Both the position numbers and the translations under genes were made by a program. From Piezodorus guildinii (lineage: Eukaryota; Arthropoda; Insecta; Hemiptera; Pentatomidae), in NCBI GenBank assembly GCA_023052935.1, contig CM041295.1:167020366-167084365 (forward strand): DNA of 64,000 nt, given 5' to 3'. Under the pieces are notes generated by a model, which saw nothing but the letters and a program-made list of their open reading frames with translations, made no database searches and was not told the origin of the DNA. Shown here piece by piece: positions 1 through 11,790 of the stretch (positions are counted from its first letter, which is position 1; each line of letters begins with the position of its first letter).

Positions 1-165
1 ACCATCATTTGGCCAACGGGTCTCACATACACAGGGAGAGGCTGTTAGTGAATCCCCTTTAATTAAATGCTTGAAAAAGTCCCTCTGGGACTAGGATTTC
101 AAACTCACAACCTTTGGCGTGGAGACCAGCTTGCTAACTACTCTGCCACGTGCTCCCCTATAAAA
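1..165 (-). repeat. tRNA-derived SINE, family A, copy 1 (cut by window edge)
   Basis: Read on the minus strand, 95-160 looks like a tRNA-derived pol III promoter: an A-box-like GTGGCAGAGTAGTTAGC and a B-box-like GTTTGAAATCC, followed by a unique body running to the window edge. The same head and body recur near 38690-38845 and 45255-45460. This is not a functional tRNA, because no cloverleaf with an anticodon stem is preserved. Family name unknown. Confidence 0.6.
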
Positions 166-342
166 TATTACTATTAAAAAGAAATTAATTAAGTAGAACT
201 CGGTCCCAAAAAAAAAAAAAAAAATATGATGAAGGACCTAGGGATCAAGAACAAGCATATATTTTTTTCCTTTTTAAATGAAAAATGTCTTAATTATCCT
301 GGGACTGAAGTACCTAAAGAATAAAATTTAAATACATGTCTG

Positions 343-723
343 ATGATCGAAAAATATGGTAATTTAAAAACCAATATCTACATTAAAATACATAATAGCC
401 TAAAATCGCATATTTTAGCTGTCTCAATCCCATCCAACCATCCACAAATTGAATTTCTATTCCTTGAAATTACTTGTAACACTTATACTCTCCTATTTGC
501 TGTAGCTTATCTCCCTCCTCTAATTCCTTTTGAAACTACCCTCTACAACTACATTTCTCTCTACAACAATGTTATAACCTTAACACCAATCTCCTTTCCA
601 ACTCCAATGAAAAACAATACCTCAAAAATCACTTCTTTTCCCTCAATCTTTTTATTGTACCTTTCTCTTCCCATTCATCATTCATTGTTCCGATACCTGC
701 TGGTTGTACTTTTATGTAATTGA
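343..723 (+). pseudogene. LINE endonuclease fragment (CR1/Jockey-like), decayed
   Basis: A 126-codon open stretch resembles the middle of an apurinic-like endonuclease domain from a non-LTR retrotransposon: an IEFLFLEI strand, then LLFAVAYLPP where active copies usually read VYRPP, then a degraded GDFN-type region. There is no start, reverse transcriptase or tail next to it, so it is a dead fragment in Sbf intron 7. The CR1-like fragments at 26640-27560 and 36113-37250 may belong to the same family. The assignment rests on motif resemblance only. Confidence 0.45.
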
Positions 724-880
724 TTCAGCTAAGAACCATCTCTCTTCACCTCAATTACCAGTCCCATCCTAAATATACTCACCTTAACAGACTTTTTTGA
801 TACATTTTATGTTAAGTACAAAAGATAATTGAAATATAAAAAAATGATTTAATATCAAATATGGCTAAGTAATTCAATAC

Positions 881-1186
881 CTTATGAAATGTTATTACAG
901 GTTTTGGATAAATCCTGATGATGGTCAAACAAGATCTATATCCTTGCATCAATTGAGCAAACATTCGCATAAATACAGCACGTATTCTTTTATCAATCAA
1001 CTGTGGTGGCAAAGGTGGCTGAGGTGATGGCAAGAAAGCAAAATCTGCAGAATTAAGTTCAGGTTGCAAAACAAGACTTAAAGCTTCCATAGTATCTGAT
1101 AAGAAAGGCTGAGGTAATAATGGAACTGCAACTGAATCAGGTACAACAACAAATCCTGTGTCAAGTTTTGCCACAATGACATCTAC
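881..1186 (-). CDS. Sbf: Sbf coding exon 7 (dDENN part)
   Basis: 306 nt, 102 codons, phase 0 at both ends. The acceptor is TTACAG at 1187-1192 and the donor GTATTG begins at 880. It encodes residues 291-392, running from VDVIVAKLDTGFVVVPD through a proline-rich PSPQPPLPPQ stretch to the hallmark MQGYRSCLTIIRIYPKPV of the dDENN region. The next exon (usually continuing with an alanine-rich AAFL-type stretch) is outside the window. Identification is firm from family-specific motifs. Confidence 0.95.
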
Positions 1187-1371
1187 CTGTAATTAAATAA
1201 AACGGGACTCATTATTTATTTTTAATCCATGTCACAAGAAGAAAGACAGATTAAAAGTAAGACAAATCAACTAAATCAAGAAAAAAAGATGAAATTGTGT
1301 AAAATATGAAAAGAACTTGTGATGATAAATATAAATGTACTCTACATATAATATAATAGTATTTTTATCTA

Positions 1372-1500
1372 TTGGGTTGTAAAATAAGTTTGTAGCATTG
1401 TTTATTGGTGATTTAAATAATAATTTCAGATTATTGTAAATATTTTTAATCAATCATATATGACCCATTTTGATCTAATACATGTTGCCATCTTTCAGGT
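1372..1500 (-). mobile_element. mariner relic, 3' terminal fragment
   Basis: The plus strand at 1372 reads TTGGGTTGTAAAATAAGTTT after a TA dinucleotide, as expected of a mariner terminal inverted repeat. Further in, the minus strand encodes a typical mariner transposase C-terminus (ERWQHVLDQNGSYMID then stop, about 1450-1500). The other end and catalytic core are missing. The terminus differs from that of the mariner at 50725-51643, so this is another family. Confidence 0.55.
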
Positions 1501-2059
1501 AATTTTTGGAATTTGGTCATCATCAAAAATTGAAGGAAGACCCAAGCACTTTGTTCCTTCCAAGTCAAGATTCTGGTTATGAACCAAACAAACCACTTAC
1601 TGATGGTAAGACGTTATCGCTATACATACTACAAATTTTGTTAATCATCTGTGCAGTGTATTTTCACTTTCAAATATTATTCAAATATTCAGATTACAAT
1701 AAAACAAGTCTACATAGACTGAATCCTGATTATTTTTCTTATTACACAATGCTGCATTTATTAAAATTTTGATCGATGTTTTGAACTTAAATGGTGTTTT
1801 CAACATATTTTTCCATAGTGGATTTGATTTAAGAGTCAATTTTTCTCTATCACGTACAGATTTTCCACAAAATCTGTTAACTCAGATGAGCCACGAGATC
1901 ATGCTTCAAAACTGAATTTAAAGAAAAATTACAAGTAAAATAGAAATTTTTATAAATAATATCTTTAATTACATAAATTTTAAATGAAATAAGAATATTT
2001 TTGAAGTTTTGGTCCAATTTAAGTACAAATTAGTGGCTGCAGAATTTTCTTTTTCTCGA

Positions 2060-3720
2060 CTTTCTGGATGTTCTTTCACCTTCAGAGTACCTTTTTAGGT
2101 TCCAACAGTAATCAGCCATCATGGTGGCATTCCATTTCACCAGGCATCGCTGCTCCATCACTTTTATGTCCTGGTGGAACCTTTCCCCTTGTTCTTCACT
2201 GTAATCCCCTAAATTTTGAGGGAAATAATCTATGTGCGAATGAAGGAAATACCTCCACGCTCAAGAGGCAGCCAAGATTTTGCAAAGCTTTCAACAAGTG
2301 TTCCACCAAATTCCGGTAATTGGGGTCCTTGTTGTTGCTTAGGAAACCTTCCACAACAGCCTTGAAGCTTAGCAAGGCTTCCTTTTCCAGGAATTCATGG
2401 TGTTCTCAAACTCAAGGTCTTTAAAAAGCTGGCGGATTTGGGGCCAACAAATATACCCTTTCTTTTTTTTCTGAAGTTACTTTGGGAAACTTCTTTTCTA
2501 AATACTGAAAACAAGGGTCTTTGTGATTCAGAGCTTTAATAAACTGCTTCATAAACCCGAGTTTGATATGTAAGAGTGGAAGCAACACACTTTTAGGGTC
2601 CAACATAGGTGGATTTATCACGGTTTTTGAGCCAGGTTTTAACTCTGTTCTTGGGGGCCAATCTTTGATGATCCAGTGCTTTGCTCTGGTCCTACTATCC
2701 CACTCACATAGAAAACAAGGCATCTTAGTGAATCCAGCCTGCAAGCCTAGTAACAGGCCAATGACCTTGAAATCTCCACACACCATCCATTTGTGAGTGT
2801 GGTATTCAATGTTTTCTAATACAATTTTCAGGTTTTGATAAGTTTCTTGATTCTATTCTAGTTTCTTGATTCTACAGAATGAAGTATAGGTATAGATGAA
2901 TATTTATTCCCATTATGAAGAAGGACTTCTTTTAAACTAGCCTTAGAAGAATCTATAAACAGCCTCCACTCAGTTGGGGAGTGTTCAATTCCATAAAACC
3001 CAATTAAAGAATTAATATCATGACAAAAGACCATAGAATCTTTTTCTTTAAAGAAAGATACAATTTCCTGTTCCCGATGTCGATACCATGAAAATGCAAC
3101 CCCTGGGGCCAATAGGTTTTTTTATTTTAACCGAGAGCCAAGCACTTCTGCTGCTTCTTCTGTGAGATTCAGGTCTCTGATTAAATCGTTCAGCTCTCCT
3201 TGAGTAAAGAGCTTTGGGGACTTATCCTCTTCCAGCTGATATATTTCATCAGCTTCATCAGGCTCACTTCCACTGGTTTGAGAACTAAATTCAGCTAGCA
3301 CATCGACAAGAACATCAGGAGGAGTTGGAACAGGTACTGTGTCATCATGTGGAATAGGCCTGATAGCAGATGGCAAGTTTGGATATACAATGGAATTTTT
3401 ATTCTTAGCAGAATAGCCAAATATTTTCGTCATAAAAAAATAACAATCATCATAATGATTGGCTGGTTCCCTCCATACCATAGGAATACCAAAAGGCAAA
3501 GATTTTTTTTAACCTGATTTCCATAGTCGCAACGCCTCCACACATGTATGGCCATTTTAAGGGGAGCCCATGCTTTATCTTGGTCGCCAAGTTTCATCCC
3601 AAAGTAGACATTTTCCACAAACTTCGTAATATTTTGTCTCTGCTTTGCAACCATAAAACTGCCACATATATAACAAAATACGCCTGGACTGTTGGCACAA
3701 ACACGTCGTGATGTAGTCAT
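2060..3720 (-). pseudogene. Broken copy of a multi-copy arthropod gene of unknown function
   Basis: Consecutive minus-strand reading pieces (3720-3430, 3499-3122, 3112-2858, 2786-2421 and about 2400-2060) line up as one protein interrupted by frameshifts and stops. Recognisable segments in order are an N-terminal CYICGSF cysteine pair, FTQGELNDLIRDLNL, WRLFIDSSKASLKEVLLHNG, FPCFLCEWDSR-like (here MPCFLCEWDSRTRA), LLPLHIKLGFMKQFIKAL, and a weak C-terminus near EEQGE. I know this series only as an uncharacterised, highly repeated family in arthropod and cnidarian genomes, presumably mobile-element borne; no catalytic function can be assigned. No inverted ends or target duplication were visible. 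Confidence 0.55.
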
Positions 3721-3801
3721 GTTAAATTTGACTATATTACGAGAGTACCGAGAAAAAATAGCAACTAAACTAATGCCTCATCAAATACTGACTAGACTGT
3801 C

Positions 3802-3857
3802 ACCTCTGTGAATCACATAAACCTCTGTGAATCACATAAACCTCCGTGAATCACATA
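3802..3857. repeat. 19-bp tandem repeat, three units
   Basis: Three head-to-tail units of ACCTCTGTGAATCACATAA, the third with one substitution and truncated. It lies just upstream of the broken multi-copy gene at 2060-3720, in its promoter-proximal direction. Confidence 0.8.
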
Positions 3858-4065
3858 CTAGGAAGCACGGCTGCCAACATAAAGTGGGCCTCTTACATCT
3901 TCCCTCCCTTTTGCAGGAGGTGCATATACAATTGTGTAGCAGAAAAACTTAGTCTGATAGGAACTCTTACAGATTTGAACTTAGCATGGCAAACAACTTT
4001 AGAAAAATGCATTAGAAATCAAACATAGAATTCCATGCAGCATTGTGTTACCATCTCAACAGTCT

Positions 4066-4920
4066 ATTCATCATCATCATCAATCCGGCGCTACAACTCG
4101 GTGACGAGTCCTGGCCTCCTCCAACAGCCCTCTCCAGTTATTTCTATCCTGTGCAGCCGTCATCCAGTTTCTCACTCCCAGGATATCTCTTGCATCTGCT
4201 GTCACACCATCCGTCCATCTAAGTTTCGGTCTTCCTCTTCTTCTGATGCCGTGTAGAGGTTCAGTCATAACGGCCTTAGGGATCTTTTCTCATCCTCCAT
4301 TCTTGCCACGTGACCAGCCCACCGCAGTCTGCCAAGCTTCAAGGTCATAACGACATCATTGTCCTTAAAACCTGTATAGAGTTCATCATTGGTCCGCCTC
4401 CTCCAATGTCCATTGAGATGAACTCCTCCGAAAATTCGTCGAAGTACTTTTCTCTCAAAGACTTGTAGGTCTTGTTCAGTTCTTTTACTAATAGCCCATG
4501 TTTCTGATCCATACAACAGGACTGGGCGAACCAACGTCTTACATAGATGGAGCTTAGTCGGCCTGTCTAGGAGCCGGGAGGTGAACTCTCTTCGGAGGCC
4601 AAAGTAGCACCTGTTTGCCATCAAAATTCTTCTTTTCACCTCCACTTCTGGTGCATTATCTTGCGTTACAAGAGAACCCAGATAAGTGAACTGGGCCACT
4701 TTTTCAAAGTTAAAGGGGCCAACATTGATGGCCTCACCGGGTTGGGGTTCTTCTCCTGTTGCCATGTACTTTGTTTTCCCCGCGTTTACCTCCAGTCCAA
4801 GCGTTCTGGCAGCCTCCATTAGGGCCAAAAATCCTTCTTTGACAGACTGCAACGACCGTCCTATGATGTCAACGTCATCCGCGTAAGCTAATAGCTGGAT
4901 CATATGATTGTAAACGGTGC
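4066..4920 (-). pseudogene. 5'-truncated RTE-like LINE, reverse transcriptase C-terminal half
   Basis: Minus-strand ORF 4903-4265 opens just before the catalytic box (LLAYADDVDIIGR), then shows the downstream RT and thumb motifs FTYLGSLVTQ, LLYGSETWAIS, FERKVLRRIFGG and LRWAGHVARM. A frameshift near 4268 moves the reading to 4268-4080, which carries RRRGRPKLRWTDGV and LLEEARTRHRVV, the usual basic C-terminus of such LINEs. The 3' end is a short (ATG)n tract at 4066-4083. The 5' truncation immediately upstream of YADD is typical of incomplete target-primed reverse transcription. A different family from the RTE at 17170-26345. Confidence 0.8.
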
Positions 4921-6732
4921 TATTTGTTTGGATACCAGCAACAGTCTATTATGATACATTAATTGAAATATTAAATATATGACATTTTTATAAGTATTAT
5001 ACCATAAGTAAAATATAAAAATTGTGGACATAGTCTTAAGATTATTAAATTACAATATTGATTTTTTTAACTTCAAAGATATTATCCAAACAAAAATATA
5101 TTTTTTAAGTACATTATTAATTGGATTTAAATAATGACACATTAAAATAAAAGATTTTACGAAAATCAAACAAGAAAAGGTAAAAGTTTTGCTATCTATT
5201 AGCAACCAAATAATTATTCAAGGTTTATTGCAGTCAAGAAGTTAGGAAGAGGCAGTCAACTTTGGCAAAGGAGTAAAGTCTCTGGTTTGCTCTATTAAGC
5301 TGCCTGGGCAAGCTTACAGAGAAATTCTAACCTAACCTAGTTCTTAAAATAGATTAATCAGATAACTTCTGAGCAAGAAGGGTTCAGGAATAAAAGTTAT
5401 GCTATTGCAGGTCTCTGTAGGCTGATGGATGGTGTAAGGTCCAACCATTTGCAGTTATTAAATATCAAAGGTAAGTCACACTTGCTGTCCTCTTCTTATG
5501 GATCATAAAATGGGTCTCAAAATGAATCATGGAATTCAAAATACACTATCTTCTCTCTACCAAGAAATACACCAAAATCCGTCAACCTTCAGCAAGTAGG
5601 AAGATTGATTATGAAGGATGACTCAACAACTTACCCAGGATTCAACTTAGATCCTAGATCAACAAGGAAAGTCTTAGAAAACAGGAAAAAGCACCAACCT
5701 TATAAGGCTATCTGGCTCAAATCTGTATAAATAATACATCAGCCCCAAATCAGATTATGGGATAACTAGTAGGTGTCACAGGAAACCCCAATTTGTAAAT
5801 GACCTATATTGTCCAAAATAAGCTACTTAAGATAATTAATGGAGGTCTCAAACGTACTTAAATAAGCAAAATAGAGTCTATTACAGGCCTACTCATACTG
5901 ATGGAGGAGTATAAAAATGTTGAATTTAGATTCAAAAGCAAAATGCATCCCTAACAACTCATTGAAGAATAGTTAGTGAAACAATACAAAATCGTACCAT
6001 AAGAGCAAATCTTTCCACACAAAAAAGGCTCAATAAAAGTGGAACTGCAACAGGATGAAGTTCAGCCCTAAGCAAAAAGGTAATAGAGGACTTCCCACCA
6101 TGACTGTCCTCACAAATCCTCCATCATTTTATTTAACATCATCATTAGCATATTCTATCGTTTATTAATAATTAAACAGTGTGAGTTCCTTTATTACCAA
6201 AAATAAATGCAACCCCTTTGAAATTAGAGCTGGATGTATCAATACTCTTTGGTGTAAAAACTTTTACTCACGACTTCTAGCCCAGAGATCCATATTACTT
6301 GCATCCAGAAAAAGAAAAAGTTTTGATTTTCTGCCTCAGAACGGGTCTTAATTTGTCCATCCATAAAAATTCAAAATTAGTTAAACCCCTAAGGGTAAAT
6401 ATGAAAGGAGCAAACATATCACAAAACAAAAATGTATTCTAATGATGGAAAAATGGCAACAGAGATGCCTTAAACCAACTCACTTGGTGCCCAAGATATA
6501 CTACAGTGACTTAGAGAATCAACAGGAGTACATCTGACTTTACTTTGACATCCACAGAAGAAAATACACACTTTATTCTTTAAGATTTTGAAATTCAAGT
6601 TTCATTTCTTGTGTTATTTCAGAGATGGTTAGGGACAATGCAATATATTTTTATTCAGTATTAATAATCAAGCTTATTTTACATCTTAATATATTTTACT
6701 GAAAATAAAAATAATAAAAAATGTTAACTTAC
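4921..6732. other. Intron 6 sequence without a supported gene
   Basis: AT-rich DNA with no convincing ORF. Around 5360-5600 plus-strand reading gives SEQEGFRNKS followed by a degraded stretch that might be an old reverse transcriptase palm, but stops and lack of further motifs prevent a call. Nothing else recognised. Confidence 0.3.
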
Positions 6733-6974
6733 CAATTCACTGTAATCAGTCTTAAGTGAAGAATGAACTCCTATCAGATAAGGAATAGGCGATGACAAGA
6801 ATTCAACTAATGAGGCAGGAAGAAGTGGTATATATACATGAGAATATTTAAAAGGGTACATTAGAGCTGTTAGTGCCCTGCAAGCTTCAGTCAAGCGTGT
6901 GTAACTCTGTGACTGAAATAATATTTTGTGTTCAGTCATGACAGCACAAAATAAAAATACACAATGTCGAATAC
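6733..6974 (-). CDS. Sbf: Sbf coding exon 6 (core DENN)
   Basis: 242 nt. With the one base carried over from exon 5 it gives 81 codons, residues 210-290, ending in phase 0. The acceptor is TTTACAG at 6975-6981 and the donor GTAAGT starts at 6732. It encodes the most conserved DENN strand-helix block: [32 protein letters not shown], and [18 protein letters not shown] followed by [10 protein letters not shown]. This is diagnostic of SBF/MTMR5/13 DENN domains. Confidence 0.96.
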
Positions 6975-7274
6975 CTGTAAAAAAACAAACAAATAATATT
7001 AATACAACTTGTTAACAGATATGCATCATCACAATCATTACTCTCAAGAATGAATAGTGATTACACAGATATAGATGTGTATAAATATGTGTGTGATAGT
7101 GTATATATTAATTAAGCAATTAGAACACAATCCCCTTGCATTAAAAGATTGACAAAACTCACTAATCAGGCACTTATTCTATAAATACCAATCAACGATG
7201 CCCCTTCTTAAGCATTTTTAGTACTGATATAAAATTTAATCACATACATAAACATTGAAGTAATATTAATGCTT

Positions 7275-8130
7275 AAATAATAATAATAATAGGCCTAATG
7301 AACGCCAAGTTTAAATGCTGATACCACCAAATACTGGATACACAGACTCGTCCGATGATCACTGCTGGAGCCAAGATTCTTAAGATCAAACTTGAAACAA
7401 TCCTCCCATCAATGCTCATCATACCTCTCCGAAGCCTATCAGTCCACTCAGTGGCTAGCAACTTTTTAAGAATTCGTTATTCACATGTCTAACAACTTTA
7501 CGCTCCCATTTGAGTCTCTGCGATAATATCAACCCATTTCTTTTCATAGGGTACAAGCTCCGCAATTCCACATTGTGCAATCTTCTGAATTCCCCAGTGG
7601 CCTCATCCCTCATCCTTCTTAGGACCAAATATTTTATGCAGTATCTTATTCCCGAAAACCTTAGGGTGGTGTTCATCAGCTAGTAAGGATTGATGAGAAG
7701 ATTTTATAACATACTGGGAGAAGAGAGATTCCACGATAGTTGTTACAATCTGTCCGAGGTCCTTTTTTGTGAATTGGGATCAGTATTGTTTCTTTCCATT
7801 TTTCAGGAAGTTTTTGTTTTCCCAGATCTTTTTAACCAAAACATTTATTTAAGAAACACCCGCTTCCCCACTTGCCTTAATTAATTCACTCAGAATATCA
7901 TCATTTTCCACTGCTTTATAATGCCTTAATTTTCCTAATGACATTTTGACTTCCTCTTAACTTGGTTCCTCTATCCACAGACCTCCGCTCTGATATTCAG
8001 AAGGGGGAGATTGATTATTAGTTTCGGTATTTAGAATACCGTTAAAATTTATTTAATATCTCAGTTAGATCCGGTATTATGTTGTTTTCATTACTAACAC
8101 CAATCAGTAGGGGTTCAAATAGTTTTATTA
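7275..8130 (-). mobile_element. Internally deleted RTE LINE copy
   Basis: The minus strand is colinear with the RTE element of intron 4. The right portion (about 8100-7690) corresponds to the linker and first RT motifs (PPSEYQSG-like, KKIWENKN-like). The left portion (7676-7275) reads FGPKKDE, then a frameshift into EATGEFRRLHNVELRSLYP, then the 3' end AFIRPIIIII encoded by the terminal (TAATAA)n tract. The whole RT palm between them, including the YADD box, is missing, so the copy has a large internal deletion near 7685. It is non-coding now. Confidence 0.7.
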
Positions 8131-9771
8131 AAATATTTATGCTTAAAACTATTTAATTTATATTTCTTTATTTATGAAAATATATATAAAAAGTAATTTT
8201 AAAAAAAACATCATTCCTTAAAATTAAATTCAGGGCCTGAACCCACAGGCACAATCATGAATACACACTGGTATATTCGAAGTAAACTAAAGAACCAGTG
8301 ATCAGAAAGAAATAAGAGACAAGAGAAGGATGAGATTTGTTGAGAATTTAGGACACTTGAATGCTTATCCAAAATAATGATGTGTTTTATTTTGGCATAA
8401 ACATCAGAGGAAATGGTATGCCAAGTGATGTATGGCACCCAATCAACACATACTGTCAGTCATACTTAAAGTTCACAAACAATCAACTCCTGGTCTACTA
8501 TGATAAGAAAATAACATATTTGTATTTAAACTGGTGCCATTAGCTTCGAGGTTGCAAAGATGAAGTGCCACTTTATACCATGTAATGTACACTGCCACTT
8601 TATACGATTATTTTATACATTTTCTCAAATAAGGCTCTTTGATAATTTTGATTAAACTTAATAAATTCATGTATAATTAAATGCTCTTTAATAACAAATA
8701 GGTTCTATCCTCATTTAAGTTTGACAGGACTTAAATGCTTCTGGGACATGTAGCTTAACACGGATGTTACCTAGAGTCGCGTCAATGAAGCCATAAAACA
8801 GGCAATCTTAGTAAGTCCTCAGGAACAGCTCCGATTTTGATAATTTTTTTTTTTTAAATATTTGTTTTTTTATATTAATCAAAATCAGAAACCTTCCAAA
8901 GGGGGGAAATAATTATTTATATTGTTTAAACAATATGTATGTTTATTAAATAGGAAAAATGAAGCGAAACTCATTATTTTTTTTTTTAAACTAAACAAAA
9001 ATATAAAACAAGTAACTTTTTCAATTTTTCATCATAGTGAATATAATTAGTTGACTGTTGAGAATTCCTTCCAGTTTTTCAATTTTTGTTTTTATTTTTA
9101 CAAAAGAATATTTAACTTTCAACAATATTTTGTGTTTTTGTAACTTTATCTTCTTCGAATGGTGGGTGATTTTCACAATCACTTCCACTGCATACAATGC
9201 AATTGAGTGAGCAATTACAAGAGCAAAATATAATTTTCAAGACGTTAATTGGTGCAGCAAGTTGCGTCATTTTGATTGGTTACAAATAATTATCTAATTT
9301 ACCAACCCCAATTTTTGGGAAATATTAAAGTAGTATTTTTCCATTGTTGAACTTGCAGGAACACTCTTTTAATTAATATGTTGTTTTGCTGCATCCTCTG
9401 TTGGAGGTGATTAGCTGAGTTGTACGCTCTCGTCATTTGAAGCTAATGGTATAAAACACTTGTATCGTAGTTCATCCAAGTTTTAGCACCATACATGGTG
9501 AGAATACTATAAATACCTCCATTAAAAATTATTTCCTCACTTTGATCTTTAATCATAAAAGTTTCAGCTGCTGCATGTAATTTCTGATTATTATTAAGCA
9601 TTTTAATAAGATTATTTTTTACCTTATTATAAAAGGCAGATGTAGTATCACATCCAGCGAATGCATGAGAGATGATTTTTGGTACTATTTTGATATTTTA
9701 CTAACATAGTTTTGTTGAATAAACTCATTGCAACACATTATTTTTGACTGGTTTTAAGAAAAGTATTTCTA

Positions 9772-9866
9772 TTGGGTTGTTTCACATAAAATGTCCGTTT
9801 TTTTAGTTTCTGAAATACATAAAGGATTTGCAGGTCTCTGTTGTTTTCTTACGAATGTTTACATAT
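9772..9866 (+). mobile_element. Solo 5' end of a mariner element
   Basis: 95 bp nearly identical to the left end of the mariner at 50725, including the terminal TTGGGTTGTTTCACATAAAA, preceded by TA. It interrupts the HAxxGCDTTSA gene exactly where its central coding part should lie, apparently replacing it. Confidence 0.75.
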
Positions 9867-10376
9867 GATCTGCATCACTTTCTGCTTGACTCCATTCAAT
9901 ATAATTTTCAGCCAATTTTTTGTAGAAAAGATTTATAAATCTATTTTTATTTTTGCTGTTTCCCAAAAATTTCTCTTTATTTGTATTCAGTAGCATATCT
10001 TCTTCAAATAATCGATTAAAGTATTACTAATATATCTACGATTTCTCTCGGACGCTTTATTTTCATCATTATTGTATTCATCAAAAACAACTTTGACGTT
10101 GATACCATAGTTATTACTTAAATACCTGATATACTGATGAAAAATACTTGAACTGAAACCTACTGAAAACTTTTGATTTTTCTTTTCCCATTTTAATATA
10201 TAAAGTAACAAACCACCATCAATAATGTAAAAACATTCAGTAACATCATTAACATCCGTTTCACATGTTCAAAAATATCGTATAGCGTTGATTTCGTTGT
10301 TTTTCTCATTCCAGTGTTACCAAAAAGTGAAAGAGGATAATAGGGAGCCAGCTCATAGTTAAAATATTGACGAAGT

Positions 10377-10484
10377 CCAACGCTTATGCTTTTGGAGAAA
10401 GAGTAATGATATCATTACTCTTTACTCTATATATTACATTACTCTATACACATTACTCTTTCTCGAAAAGCATAAGCGTTGGAA
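10377..10484. repeat. 108-bp imperfect palindrome within the broken gene
   Basis: Arms CCAACGCTTATGCTTTTGG and the inverse CGAAAAGCATAAGCGTTGG flank shorter GAGTAATG/CATTACTC repeats. Because one arm encodes QRLCFSRK and the inverse arm SFSKSISVG within the neighbouring gene, it looks like a local inverted duplication of coding sequence rather than a MITE. Confidence 0.6.
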
Positions 10485-10869
10485 AATTAGATTTGGATCT
10501 ACAGCTATTTCAGTATTATTAACTTTGAAAGGTTTCTTTCTGATTTTGATTAATATAAAAAAACAAATATATATAAAAAAAAAAAATCAAAATCGGAGCT
10601 GTTTCTGAGGACTTTTGATGAAAAAGCTTCATTGATGCGACTACTATGAGTGAATGACAAATTATGTTAATTCCTGTAACAACAAGAACAACAACAGTGA
10701 ATACAAATAAAAGCTAACTTTTTTGTTATAAAATAGGATTATAGTGAATAATTAGATACTAAGTACAAACATAAAAATAAATAAATATAAACATTCAACA
10801 ATTGATCAGAACATTGATAGTTAGGGAGGTGAATATATAGTTGACATTTGAAAGATGACAGGGAAGCAG

Positions 10870-11790
10870 CTTCAAGGATAGAGATAGCAATGGATTCCAA
10901 AAGAGGAACATCTAATGAAAGTCTGGAGTTCTATGCAATCAGGTATAAATATTAATTGTTAGGGTGGGCTCTGGTGTTTAAGGAGTAGAAGTCAGAACAA
11001 AAGGCAAGGAGTTCATTGACATACAAAGGTTTATTGTTTCTTAGGATTTGGAATAGGTAGGCACCATAGTAGGCAAAGAGAGAACTATCCGCAAAGTAAA
11101 GTGCTGTGGAATTTCAGAGCCTTTTGCAGTGGATAGTGGTTTAAGACAAAGGAGTATACTGTCTCCTCTTCTGTTCAATTTCTTTCTATAGGAAATTATC
11201 AATCAATCAGTCAGGAAAGATCAATATTTACAAAGAGGATATGACCCAACTGCTGATAAGTAAGATAATGTGGTCTTCATAGAGAGTATAAGAATTTACC
11301 ATGAAGCACTAGATATAAAGACAAAGAAAACTAGATTAAATATCAATGTGGGAAAGATCAAGAGTATGGTAGGCTCACAGGCAGAGTTTCTATAACAAAA
11401 GAGTAATTTTATAGGCAAAGTTAAACCGTTTATAATTATAAACAAGATCCTCATTTAACAAGTGACTGCTGTGTCTAAACAGAAATTAACTCTAACTATT
11501 TAGCAGAAGACCCACAAGTCAATGGAGGCTTGATTTTTGGAATCAAAAAGGAAATCAGCTACTTGAGTGGAAAAATAATGGAGACTGACCAACAATTACG
11601 CATAGCGAATTGTAACTATATAAGTCACTAAGATACGGACATGATTCCTCCAATGAATGATGGTATTTTGAATTTTATAAAGAAAACCAGCATGTTCAAC
11701 AAGGAACAATAGGTTTCTATTGGCTTATCTTAGAGTTCACAAAAATAACAAATAGACCCGCTTACTGGAATCTTTTCTTTCACCACTATT
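10870..11790 (+). pseudogene. Decayed LINE reverse transcriptase fragment
   Basis: Plus-strand reading around 11100-11400 gives VDSGLRQRSILSPLLFNFFL, the usual G-L-R-Q-G...SPLLFN motif of non-LTR reverse transcriptases, followed by a region where YADD is no longer legible and by NVGKIKSMVG, matching the post-catalytic NxxKT(K)xMxx motif. Many stops and frameshifts. Clade uncertain. Confidence 0.5.

Larger units (their letters stand above)
9150..10560 (-). pseudogene. Broken HAxxGCDTTSA-family protein, possibly PIN/FEN-like nuclease
   Basis: Minus-strand pieces in order: FQRLCFSRKS and ELAPYPLSLFGNTGM (about 10500-10330); IIDGGLLLYILKW and VVFDEYNNDENKASERNRR (10240-9990); a frame change into LGNSKNKNRFINLF and AESDADHM (about 9980-9865); then, after a 95-bp mariner fragment, HAFAGCDTTSAFYNK, FNGGIYSILTMYG and LQVQQWKN; and last a cysteine-rich tail CSCNCSLNCIVCSGSDC (about 9240-9180). 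The order of acidic motifs (D..GG, E..RR, SDAD, GCDTT) suggests to me a PIN/FEN-type nuclease fold, an inference not proven here. The family is widespread and multi-copy in invertebrates but lacks a known function. Frameshifts and the insertion make this copy dead. Confidence 0.6.
8772..10643 (-). mobile_element. Candidate DNA element with about 120-bp inverted ends carrying a HAxxGCDTTSA gene
   Basis: The left end (8772-8900) and right end (10525-10643) are inverted copies. Each has an outer block (TAG.AGTCGC.TCAATGAAGC), a middle block around CAGCTCCGATTTTGAT, and an inner block around TATATTAATCAAAATCAGAA separated by poly-T. Between them, on the minus strand, lies the broken gene described at 9150-10560. 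No transposase of a named superfamily is visible and no clear target duplication was found, so the boundaries and mobile nature are inferred from the inverted ends. Confidence 0.55.

Noticed and set aside
2563..2796. Plus-strand ORFs at 2068-2319 and 2563-2796
   Set aside because: They are shadows of the minus-strand multi-copy gene relic.
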